A DNA stretch of 64,000 nt, from positions 1,674,001 through 1,738,000 of the forward strand of contig NZ_CP049253.1 of assembly GCF_011046975.1 (NCBI RefSeq), written 5' to 3'. The number at the start of each line of letters is the position of its first letter. Within the stretch, counting starts at the first letter, position 1. Shown here one piece after another: positions 25,901-32,565 of this stretch. The notes under the pieces are model-generated. The model was not told where the DNA came from, made no database searches, and saw only the letters and a list, made by a program, of their open reading frames with translations. Position numbers and translations under genes: made by a program. The stretch comes from Microbacterium amylolyticum. Lineage in GTDB: Bacteria > Actinomycetota > Actinomycetes > Actinomycetales > Microbacteriaceae.

Positions 25901-26838
25901 TTCCGATGACGACGAGCGGAAAGGTCGACCGACCTGCGCTTCGGGCCTTGCCTCGGTCATCAGCGGCATCCGCGAGCGATGAAGCCCCGAAGACAGTCGA
26001 TGTGACCACAGCGCTGCTATCGGCGTGGCATGAGGTGCTCGGCGAGGTCGAGTTCGGGGTTCATGACAGCTTCTTCGACGTGGGCGGAAACTCCTTCAGC
26101 CTTGTCATTCTGATCGAGAAGGTCAACGCTGCGTTCGATGTGTCTGTCGATGTCGCCGACGTCTTCGCCAACCCCACGTTCGATCGGCTTCGCACACGAT
26201 TGGGCGAACTGCTCGCTCCCGCCTCAGCAGGGCACGCGCTGCGCGCCACGAACTGGCGCGACCTGACGTCAGCGGGCGGGCGGCTCAGCCGCTCGCTGGA
26301 TCTGGCAGTGACCTCCGCCCTCGCCGATGTCGCAACCCGATCGGATCGCTCGGTGCGCGAGGTGTTGCAGGCGGCGTTGGCGGTCACGGCAGGACGGCTG
26401 AGCGAACGGACGCTTGTGCCTCTGCTCATCCCGGCCTCAGCAGAGACAGCGCGCGTGATGACGTTCGACCTGGACGGATGCGCCGACCTCGATGACGTGA
26501 TCGCCCGGTCTGTCGCCGCTCCGGCGCACGAGCTCGACGCTTTCACCCCGGCGAAAAGCAGACGCGACGAGGTTGCGCTCGCCCTGACGAACACTTCTCG
26601 ACGCGATCTCGTCTCGCACGTCGATGTCGCCGTGGTCATTGACGAGCTCACCCAAGAAAGCGTCGAGGTGCACTACGCCCCTCGCATGTCGGAAGCGGCG
26701 ATGAACGACCTATTGGATGGCGTCGTCGAACTGCTGAACCTGATCACCGCGTCGGCCGCACCGACGATGACCCACGACCCAGACGAGCGCGTCTCGTCTA
26801 CTGTCCCGTCTGCCGACCCACAACAGGAGTCAAAATGA
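16954..26838 (+). CDS. Hybrid PKS-NRPS 1: AT-ACP-KS-AT-ACP-AMT-C-A(Gly)-PCP-[C lobe]
   Basis: A 3,294-residue loading plus first-extension protein. Order: loading AT (about 25-330, GYSIGE near 127 instead of GHSxG); ACP (Ser near 432); KS (about 495-920, Cys 662 in DAACASS, EAHGSGT, KSHLGH); AT (about 1005-1290, GHSIGE, RAFHS); ACP (GVDSL near 1395); Ala/Pro/Gln-rich linker; class III PLP aminotransferase (about 1640-2045, Lys1875 in YGKLLGGG); condensation domain (about 2080-2480, HH2199-2200 in HHAIADG); adenylation domain (about 2510-3010); PCP (Ser3047). The A-domain pocket, aligned by eye to GrsA, reads DILQIGAIW, matching the glycine code. The last 200 residues resemble only the C-terminal lobe of a condensation domain. 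The beta-keto group should be transaminated to a beta-amine and joined to glycine. Confidence 0.9.
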   Translation: MSESQIITAETLAAFAAGEQPADLFHASGAHRRRAVFLFPGQGVVFDGMSAGLCEQSPVFAARMRECDAAFQAVTGWSVWDVIHQVPSAPPLTDLDVLEPVIVSIMLSLAELWRAAGVEPEAVIGYSIGEIAAAGFCGAMSLDEVARVTVAWARGQKPIAGAGVMAVLGRSAEDVEPHITSLSSVSIAARLSPTSTVISGEEHEVAAVMRATRDGGGYAQNISVDFAAHSPAVEPERDRILELLGTCELGPSRLPFYSSLRGGLLDTVGLGAEHWYDLLREPFDLAAAVTAACADGFDAFIDLEPHAGLGKALSQTFAAIDVDAIAVPSLRRDQQDAARFARSAAFAFANGVDVDWAALAVALPHITAATVAPATQAAVKASDPGNESDLLAALTARVTALLDGTRADTPAVLAAAAGTNADTTSLFDLGLTSIELVELAELLQQRTGVELESTFVLDYQTVEHIVAEIARRRTPDEAPAPAAATSVRSESATDFAEPIAIIGMGMRLPGGIRTRSALWKILDEGIDVVTPVPAGRWEHSDLDLSEITTTDGGYLSDIDQFDPLFFGISPKEAEVIDPQQRLLLELTWEAIEDAGYDPFRIGRESRVGAFVGIMPDDYGQVGRNLGHAPGAYSVLGVLSNVAAGRVNHTFGFTGPSIAVDAACASSIHAIHLGASALRQGDCDVAVAGAVNLILSPEWHVSFSALQALAPSGRCRSFDAGADGYIRSEGAAMVTLKRLSDAQRDGDEIIAVLRGSSVNHNGGDGGFTVPSGQAQAQVILGALAQGGLGIDDVSYIEAHGSGTPIGDPQEVNALARVFRDRQQPLSVGSIKSHLGHLEAAAGMAGLCKVIASMDHATIPGILHFSEPNPLISWDSIPMRVSAHGQPWNTDGSPRRAGISSFGISGTNAHLVVEQAPRTQRAVREVNGLPVLIGLSANDADALEESAAQVAEWRSHGDHVADIAATWSTRRALGYRRALMTIDDSDSRELVAVSLDDDAPTSVRTRGVVFVFSGQGTQYLGMGAHLYEHAPAFRARIDELADEFDNAANLPVRTAILGDDEAVFSDQLLTQASIFSVQVALVELWRDLGVVADAVIGHSIGEYAAAVAAGAMTWQQGVHAVVERGRAVGTGVADEAMATLLAPAQHVRTLIEDINDISIAAVNGPENTTVSGTVEAVSTLRKKARSERIFVERLDVPRAFHSPLMAREATALGTALQSATFSQPTAAWFSTVTGEQIEGIDSHYWARHLAEPVQFEAALAAAGTAGYDLFLEIGSTATVGGLIAQQSAGSEVLTSLRAGRPDAEQLVQTAGRLWELGADVRLSRLPVARGNRLHDRTPRPFSRQRVWYRDLRNEHMETAQESPEHHAQVLSYVIGALEQITGATGLTADSELFGLGVDSLMLVQLSNRLERQFGLAVAVREYFESLHTLGLIAEHVSAHTVPAVQTEPAQVEPAQVEETPSTAVSAGRAPGTAAGESNAALVPNLPTAAPAQASIAPLSAPAESTHAVIERQLALMQQQLAVLGGQSVGIEAAEQQAALTASLAPVTAPSPQTLTAPEPTILPAQPGSAVACRISPSGVPTVRRTGSHSNNISLHDDGLSAEQERFVRGFVRRYVARTAKSKAYAERHRGHLADWIASLNFNPSLKETVYPVVSERSQGAYFWDVDGNEYLDTTMGYGVHFFGHSPDFVVDAISAQLEKGYDLGPQNAVVGEVAELIAGMTGAERVAFCNTGTEAVMVAVRLARAVSGRDGIVRFTTSFHGAYDGVLAEADGDESMPMSIGIPQSAIDDTTVLTYGSDEALRRIEENAENLAAVLVEPVQTRNLALQPEAFLKKLREVCTRHGIALIFDEIVVGFRVELGGAQSYFGVRADIALYGKLLGGGMPIGIIAGDARYLDAVDGGSFNTDDDSKPATPTTFFAGTFCKHPLTMVACRAVLQRLRDGGEEALTRLNDLTADFARRANALFESEHVPLRVLQFASVYRYETLPAVDMAMLGYETNLYFKLLLEHGIFVWEKHIGFFSMEHTPQHADHILAALKASIDTLRSGGFSFQRTGRRSATVAAAVHADADAEGARAISTQEKRVFVLSQLKGGNEAYQVVSGLKFDTAPDVDALTAALHAAATAHSALRTSYRVDGADVEAHVDASATVTGVHVDLRVEADTSLEGVVRELTAPFDLAVAPLWRYAHVIDQQGVHRLLISMHHAIADGTSMQILFADIAHHVDTGRIIGPDASYESFVVEQKKVAPTYADDRGWWLSAFETLPPALELPLAKPMPDISDFRGGHVTFTIPEDLAASLKKLAGEHRVTLSSLYAGMWIMLLARVCQVDDVCIGIPVDERNGAYEHTMGMFAQTVPLRVGVGSDESALEVIRRTQKATIDSLEHSAYSYDNLVADLGVHGQLGRNPLFDVMFTLNRAGGIPEQIGQARTQLIPVESPWAMFALALELTEVEGIVLGDVTFSDPVGRANAERLGEQFVALATSLLADPRTTAATLDIVGTQRETIITAGTGPAKPVRLPIELLAESFTSWPERIAVRSAEGETTYAELWARAHDFAAHLRARGIESGDVVGISLPGGSELLAATIGVHLAGAAWLPIDVSTPALRLQSILETSAAVLVLTTAELAKSEALGGLGVSIDQVAGGDAQSREVAERGRADVAYVIFTSGSTGMPKGVVQTDRALGNFLTAFPEAVDWSEGSAVACLTTPSFDIHLLETLVTLVRGGAVAFPDPKKPTTPSAIARLVAEAEVQILQMTPTRLRMLAADIGAFQQALSQITTLIIGGEAFPDDLREKLAAFEGLEVFNAYGPTETCIWSSVRRIEPEAPVSLGTPLANTTLYVLDAQLSLVPDGVEGDLWIGGDGVSPGYLGRDDLNSTVFAANPFGDDIIYRTGDRAVWIDGELRHRGRQDSQVKLRGYRVELEEIDRVLAQLPGIAEAATTVTEESPGNMLLRGFVRCETGAHWEAAHIRAALAERLPSYMVPASVEVLAEIPMTTSGKVDRPALRALPRSSAASASDEAPKTVDVTTALLSAWHEVLGEVEFGVHDSFFDVGGNSFSLVILIEKVNAAFDVSVDVADVFANPTFDRLRTRLGELLAPASAGHALRATNWRDLTSAGGRLSRSLDLAVTSALADVATRSDRSVREVLQAALAVTAGRLSERTLVPLLIPASAETARVMTFDLDGCADLDDVIARSVAAPAHELDAFTPAKSRRDEVALALTNTSRRDLVSHVDVAVVIDELTQESVEVHYAPRMSEAAMNDLLDGVVELLNLITASAAPTMTHDPDERVSSTVPSADPQQESK

Positions 26839-28076
26839 GCCAGATCGCGATCGCCTTCACCGGTCAGGGCGCCCAGTTCATCGGGATGGGCAAACACTGG
26901 TACGACGAGCATGAGAGCGTCAGGCAGCGTTATCTGCAGGCCTCGGAGGTGCTCGGATACTCGTTGGAAGAGTTGACCTTCGAAGGCGCGGCCGATGAGC
27001 TGACCCGAACTGACCGGGCTCAGGTGGCGCTGCTCGTACTCGAGTACGCGATGTTCGAGGTGCTCACCGAACGTCGCGGTAACGACGGCCTGGTCGTGAT
27101 CGGACACAGCCTCGGAGAGATCACGGCCCTCGTCGCTGCAGACGCGCTTTCGTTTGTGGATGCGGTGCGGTTGGTGAAAGCCAGGGGAGAGGCCATGGCC
27201 GCCGCGGCTGCCGAGACACCGTCCGGAATGTCGGCCGTGCTCGATCTCACTCCGGATCAGGTGACCGATACGGTGCAGCGCCTGCGCGGGGCCGGGCACA
27301 GCGTTGAGGTATCGAACTTTAACACCGCTCGGCAGACCGTCGTCTCTGGCGCACCTTCGGGCCTCGCGGAGCTGGCGAACGTCGTCGAGGGTATGAACGG
27401 ACGATGCGTACCGCTGAACGTCGCCGGCGGATTCCACAGCTCGTTCATGGAGAGCGCACGAGAGCAGTATGCGGCCGTCGTCGCCGAGATCGAACTGCGC
27501 GCCCCGCGCCTGGACGTCTGGAGCACAGTCACGGGCGACCGCGTCGAGACTGCGGATCAGATCCGCGATGCACTCGCACGCCAGCTCACGGCGCCCGTGC
27601 TGTGGGAGAAGGCCGTGCGCTCTATCGCGCGCGCCGACGTCAGCGTGTGGGTTGAAATCGGACCGAAGCCCGTGCTTACCCGGATGATCACCGACATCGT
27701 CTCTGGTTCGTCGACGGCCAATCTCTACGACGACGAGGCCGCCGTCGATGCTGCTTTCGACGCGCGTGAGATCGCGCGCCGCACGCCCGGGATCATCGGG
27801 CTCTGCCTGGGAGCTGTGGCGTCAACCCGAAACAGAAACTTCGATGACGCTGAGTTCACCCGCGGTGTCGTTGAGCCGTACCAGCGGCTCGTTGCCCTCA
27901 ATCAGGGTGTTGATGAGCACGGGGTTGCGCCGGTGCGTAGCGAGGCTGAAATGCGCGAGGCCCTGCGTCTGCTCTCCGACATCATGACCGTCAAGCAGGT
28001 GCCGGCATCCGAACGGAACGAACGCCTGGACGAGATTCTGCGTCGTTCGGGCGCAGCACGCGAGCTGGTGGGATGA
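26835..28076 (+). CDS. Discrete (trans-acting) acyltransferase
   Basis: A 413-residue stand-alone AT. The start motif is FTGQGAQFIGMGKHWYDE, the active serine lies in VIGHSLGEITALVAA near residue 92, and the catalytic histidine in VAGGFHSSFM. The FH form resembles malonyl-type ATs. An extra region of about 110 residues follows the AT fold (ATRR-like TPGIIGLCLGAVASTRNRN, then VVEPYQRLVALNQ), as in several trans-AT proteins. It starts inside the stop of PKS-NRPS 1. Three downstream KS modules lack their own AT, so it very likely loads malonyl onto their ACPs. Confidence 0.9.
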   Translation: MSQIAIAFTGQGAQFIGMGKHWYDEHESVRQRYLQASEVLGYSLEELTFEGAADELTRTDRAQVALLVLEYAMFEVLTERRGNDGLVVIGHSLGEITALVAADALSFVDAVRLVKARGEAMAAAAAETPSGMSAVLDLTPDQVTDTVQRLRGAGHSVEVSNFNTARQTVVSGAPSGLAELANVVEGMNGRCVPLNVAGGFHSSFMESAREQYAAVVAEIELRAPRLDVWSTVTGDRVETADQIRDALARQLTAPVLWEKAVRSIARADVSVWVEIGPKPVLTRMITDIVSGSSTANLYDDEAAVDAAFDAREIARRTPGIIGLCLGAVASTRNRNFDDAEFTRGVVEPYQRLVALNQGVDEHGVAPVRSEAEMREALRLLSDIMTVKQVPASERNERLDEILRRSGAARELVG

Positions 28077-28086
28077 CGAACGAACG

Positions 28087-31000
28087 ATGAGCCGCATACT
28101 GGATCTCACAGACGTCGCTCTGGCGAAAGGCCGCCCGGATACGGGGAATGCACGGCAGCCGGTCGCGATTGTCGGCATGGCTGGGCGCGCGGGGCGCTCA
28201 CGCGACCTGGCGCAGTTCTGGCAGCTGCTGCGCGACGGTGAGCAGGATTTCACCCGCATCGCCGGGCAACGCCGTGATGATGTTGAGGACTTCCTCGCCG
28301 CGCGCGGCACAGCGAGCTTGAGCGATGCGGATCTCATCGGCGGCGCGCGCCTGCCCTCTGTTGCGGATTTCGATCACCGCTTCTTCGGTATGTCGCGTCA
28401 GGAGGCGCGAATGCTCGATCCGAATCAGCGCATCTTCCTGCAGACGGCGTGGGAGGCCCTGGAGGATGCCGGACACCTCGGTCAAGACGTCCGCGGTCAG
28501 CGTATCGGCGTCTACGTGGGAATGTCGTCGGACTTCGGCCACGACTACCGCTCGATCGTGCAGGCATCGCAGCCGCGCCCGCCTGAGGCAGCCGTTGCGG
28601 GCAACGTCCGCTCGATCATCGCGAGTCGGCTCTCCTATCTGCTCGATTTCTCTGGGCCGGCGATGTTGATCGACACCGCGTGCTCTTCCGGGCTCGTCGC
28701 GATCTATACGGCCATGCGCGCGCTGCAGTCAGGCGAGTGCACGATGGCGGTCGTGGGCGGAGTCAAATGCGATCTGGTGCCGGTCATCGCGCAGCACGAG
28801 GGCGTCGGCGTGGTCGATATCGCAGCCACGGAGGCCGCCGATCACCGTACCCGCACGTTTGATCGGCGCAGTGATGGCACCACAGGAGCAGAAGGCGCAT
28901 TCGCCTTCGTGCTAAAACGTCTCGACCACGCTGAGCGCGACGGTGACACCGTGCGCGCTGTCGTCCTGGGCGGCGCTGTCAATCAAGACGGCACGTCGAA
29001 CGGAATCACGGCGCCGGATGCTGCGGCACAAGCCGCGCTCATTCAGGCGGCGCTGGCGGATGCCGAAACACCCGCCGAACGCATCAGCTATGTCGAGGCG
29101 CACGGTACGGCGACACGCCTCGGGGACCCTATCGAGATCTCTGGAATCACACGCGCGTTCGGCGCGCGGAGTAGTCGTCAGCAGTTCTGCGCGGTCGGAA
29201 CGGTGAAGACGAACGTCGGACACATGGACAACGCGGCGGGCCTGGCGGGCTTGGCGAAGGTCGTGCTCTCGATGCAGCACCGTGAGCTGCCGGCGAGCCT
29301 GAACTTTCGCGAGCCGAATCCGCAGATCGACTTCGTGGGATCACCGCTGTATGTCAATGACAGGGCAACTGCGTGGGACGATGAGCGTCACCTGCACGCC
29401 GGCATCAGCAGCTTCGGTCTCAGCGGCACCAACTGCCATCTCATCGTGCGCAGCGCCGACGCCGTTGCTCCTGGTGCGAGTCGTCAGGGCGTCTCGCGCG
29501 TGCTGCCGCTCAGCGCCCAGGATGATCTGGCGCTCGGTCGGCTCGCGCAGCGGTATGTCGCCTTCCTCGAGTCGGCCACGATCGATGCCGACGACATGGT
29601 CTACACCGCGGGCGTGGGGCGCACGCATCATTCCGTGCGGGCGGGGATCGTGTTTGACGATCACGATGAGCTACTCGATGCCCTGCGCTGCCTCTCGAAC
29701 GGCTACGCTCACCCCGCCGTCAGTCGGGGAAGCTGCCGTGTCGTCCTGCGCACGCAGCGGGGGGCCCGTGACGGCGATCTCACCGAGGCTGAGCATGAGG
29801 CCCTCACGCGGCGCGCCGATTCGCTCGCTGCCCAACACAGTGAGGCGGCAGATCGCGAAACGGCCACAGCATTGGCCGAGGCCTATGCTCGCGGCGGCGA
29901 CGTCGATTTCAGGCGCGCACATGCCGTATCGCGCCGCCGCATCGCCTTGCCCACCTACCCCTTCGAAGACATCCACTGCTGGGTTCCGAGAGCAGCTAGG
30001 ACATCGGCTATGGCAAGCATCGTGAACAACAGCATCCTGGTCTCTGCGGGGCGCGCCGTCGCGGTGCATCGATTGGATGCACGCGAGCACTGGCTGCTGT
30101 CAGACCACCGTGTTCAGGGTGTGAGCGTGCTTCCTGGCACGGGGCTCATCGACCTCGTGCTGTCAGCGGCCAGCGCGCTGAGCGCGAAAGCGGCGCCCGT
30201 GCGGATCCGACGGATGGTGTTCGAAGAACCCGTGACGGTCGAAGACGCTGAGCCGCGCGAGCTGCACATTCATCTCGACGAGCGCGAGGTCGATGCGCAT
30301 GAGCATGAATACGACGTGCGCATCGTCTCGCGCGGCGACACCGGCGAATGGACGACGCACGTGCGCGCAGAGCTCGAGGTCACCTCGCACGCCGAGACTC
30401 CGGAGGCACTGGATCTCGCAGCGATCAGGGATCGACTCTCGGTCGAGGTAGATCTCGACGATGATCGTGACGTGGATCGCGGGCTCGTCTTGGGCTCACG
30501 CTGGACTGACGGCCCGCGTTCGGGCAGGACGAACGCGACGGCGACCGAGTATCTTTTCGATTTTGCTCTGCCGCCGCAGAACGCGCATGAGATCGATGAG
30601 CATCTGCTTCATCCGGCACTGTTGGATCTGCTCGTGAACGCGACGAACAACCTGACAGAAGACGCAGCCCTCTACCTGCCGTTCTCATACGGTGAGTTGC
30701 AGGTGTACGGCAGGCTTCCTGCGCGAGCGTTTGCACATTTCATCCACCGTCCGGAGTCGGTCGAGAATCGGATGCACGTCTTCGACGTCATCGTCACGGA
30801 CGCAGCCGGAACGATCGTGCTCACCGCCGAGCGTTACTGCATCACAGCCGTTCGCGACCAGCGCGACGACGGTTACGGCCACCTCACGGTGGCGAAGCGA
30901 ATTGACGCGGCCGAGGTCAGCACAGCCACACCTGGTGGTCGTGCGCTTGTTATCGGCAGGGTCAGCGCCACCAGTGACGCGCTCGTCGCCGAACTTGAGC

Positions 31001-32553
31001 GGCGCGGAATGGCTGTCACCCGGGTGCTGGATCCTTTGGACGCCGAAGACGTCGCCACCGATGCGCAGTTCGCGCTCGGCTACTTCGTTCCCCTCGCCGA
31101 TGAGCGCGCTGTTGCGGATGCTTCGCGCGGTGCCATCACAGCCGGTCTCGACGTGCTCGATCTCATCGCCACGCGCCGCGTCGGCTTTGAACATGGGCTT
31201 GCGATCATCACACGCGGTGCGTATGAGATTGACCCAGCTGCCGACGACGCGAGCCCCGGCCACGCCGCCGTCGGCGGTCTCTTCGACGTTGCCGCCACCG
31301 AGTTCCGTGAGCTGGGGATCCGCCTCATCGACATTGACTCTGCGAGCGAAGCGGTTCTGCTGGTAGACGAGATGCTCAGTCCAAAACGTCCGCGTGCTGT
31401 GGCATATCGCGGCGGCATCGCCCACGTCACCGATCTGCGCCCAGCACCCATTCCCCTGATTGAGCGTGAGAGCCACGGCGAGGGAGCGGTAATCGTGTCG
31501 GGCGGAACCGGCGCTCTTGGACGCGAAGCGGCGCTCGCGTTCAAGGCAGATGGCTACGACTCGGTCGTCGTGTTCGGCTCCTCCGTGACTGATACCCCTC
31601 GTTCTGATGAGCTGTTGGAGGCGAGCGGCATCGTTGTCGAACGCTTCGATATCGCCGATGAGGCTCGCACTCGCGAGGTCGTCGCTGAGGTCCGTGAGCG
31701 GTACGGCAGTATCACGGGGGTAGTGCACGTGGCGGGTCGACCCGGTGCAGGCTATTTGCACACGAAGACCAGAGACCAGTTTGAATCGGTTTTCGCGCCC
31801 AAGGCGATCGGCGGGTTGAATCTGCACGCGGCGACCGCTGAGGACGAACTTGACTTCTTCGTGCTCTTCTCCAGCATCGCAGCGCTGACCGCTGATATCG
31901 GGCAGTCCGACTATACGGCTGCGAACAGGTCTCTCGACGCTCTCGCGCGCCATCGCGCACGTCATGGAATGCCTGCTGTGAGCGTGCAGTGGCCGGCCTG
32001 GCGCGAGGTCGGTATGGCGCACCGACTCGGTGCCGTCGACGAGCAGGATCGTTTCGTGCCACTCGACCCAGACGTCGGCATCGATCTGCTGCGGCGGCTC
32101 ATCAACTGGCGCGATGCGCCCGCGGTGATCATGCCGGGCACGTTGCAGTCGGTGCGCACCTCGACATCGTCGACGGCCACACAGCCGCGAAGCGAAGATG
32201 TTCGACTCCTGGGCTTGGCGCATGTTGATGACATCGACCGCGCGGTCGCTGCTATCTGGGCAGAATGTCTCGGCGTCGACGAACTCGACGCTCATGAGGA
32301 CTTCGAGCAGCTCGGGGGCAATTCGCTCATCAGCTCGCAGATGATGCGCATCTTTGACGAGCGCTTCCCCGGAGCGCTCGACATCACTGATCTTTTCCGC
32401 TACACGACGGTGTCCGCGCAGGCCGAGGTGCTGCGAGAGCGCACCGCTGGCTCCGCAACACCTTCCGCAGACGATCAAGACGATCTCGACGCTCTGCTCG
32501 ACCGCATCGAACGCGGCGAGTTGAGCATCGAGGAATCGCCCGGGCTCATCTAG
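28087..32553 (+). CDS. PKS 2: KS-DH-KR-ACP, AT-less
   Basis: A 1,488-residue single module. KS: residues 20-450, Cys199 in DTACSSG, EAHGTAT and NVGHMDNAAG histidines. About 200 residues of linker replace the AT and end in the post-AT-like PTYPFEDIHCW. DH: about 650-880, His674 in DHRVQGVSVLPG and the downstream aspartate in HPALLDLLVNA. KR: about 1135-1330, GGTGALG near 1139, Ser in FSSIAAL, Tyr1276 in DYTAAN; no LDD of B-type KRs. ACP: LGGNSL, Ser1413. It should extend the glycine-bound chain by one malonate and leave a double bond. It starts 10 bases after the discrete AT, which probably serves it. Confidence 0.9.
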   Translation: MSRILDLTDVALAKGRPDTGNARQPVAIVGMAGRAGRSRDLAQFWQLLRDGEQDFTRIAGQRRDDVEDFLAARGTASLSDADLIGGARLPSVADFDHRFFGMSRQEARMLDPNQRIFLQTAWEALEDAGHLGQDVRGQRIGVYVGMSSDFGHDYRSIVQASQPRPPEAAVAGNVRSIIASRLSYLLDFSGPAMLIDTACSSGLVAIYTAMRALQSGECTMAVVGGVKCDLVPVIAQHEGVGVVDIAATEAADHRTRTFDRRSDGTTGAEGAFAFVLKRLDHAERDGDTVRAVVLGGAVNQDGTSNGITAPDAAAQAALIQAALADAETPAERISYVEAHGTATRLGDPIEISGITRAFGARSSRQQFCAVGTVKTNVGHMDNAAGLAGLAKVVLSMQHRELPASLNFREPNPQIDFVGSPLYVNDRATAWDDERHLHAGISSFGLSGTNCHLIVRSADAVAPGASRQGVSRVLPLSAQDDLALGRLAQRYVAFLESATIDADDMVYTAGVGRTHHSVRAGIVFDDHDELLDALRCLSNGYAHPAVSRGSCRVVLRTQRGARDGDLTEAEHEALTRRADSLAAQHSEAADRETATALAEAYARGGDVDFRRAHAVSRRRIALPTYPFEDIHCWVPRAARTSAMASIVNNSILVSAGRAVAVHRLDAREHWLLSDHRVQGVSVLPGTGLIDLVLSAASALSAKAAPVRIRRMVFEEPVTVEDAEPRELHIHLDEREVDAHEHEYDVRIVSRGDTGEWTTHVRAELEVTSHAETPEALDLAAIRDRLSVEVDLDDDRDVDRGLVLGSRWTDGPRSGRTNATATEYLFDFALPPQNAHEIDEHLLHPALLDLLVNATNNLTEDAALYLPFSYGELQVYGRLPARAFAHFIHRPESVENRMHVFDVIVTDAAGTIVLTAERYCITAVRDQRDDGYGHLTVAKRIDAAEVSTATPGGRALVIGRVSATSDALVAELERRGMAVTRVLDPLDAEDVATDAQFALGYFVPLADERAVADASRGAITAGLDVLDLIATRRVGFEHGLAIITRGAYEIDPAADDASPGHAAVGGLFDVAATEFRELGIRLIDIDSASEAVLLVDEMLSPKRPRAVAYRGGIAHVTDLRPAPIPLIERESHGEGAVIVSGGTGALGREAALAFKADGYDSVVVFGSSVTDTPRSDELLEASGIVVERFDIADEARTREVVAEVRERYGSITGVVHVAGRPGAGYLHTKTRDQFESVFAPKAIGGLNLHAATAEDELDFFVLFSSIAALTADIGQSDYTAANRSLDALARHRARHGMPAVSVQWPAWREVGMAHRLGAVDEQDRFVPLDPDVGIDLLRRLINWRDAPAVIMPGTLQSVRTSTSSTATQPRSEDVRLLGLAHVDDIDRAVAAIWAECLGVDELDAHEDFEQLGGNSLISSQMMRIFDERFPGALDITDLFRYTTVSAQAEVLRERTAGSATPSADDQDDLDALLDRIERGELSIEESPGLI

Positions 32554-32565
32554 AAAGCGAATGCC

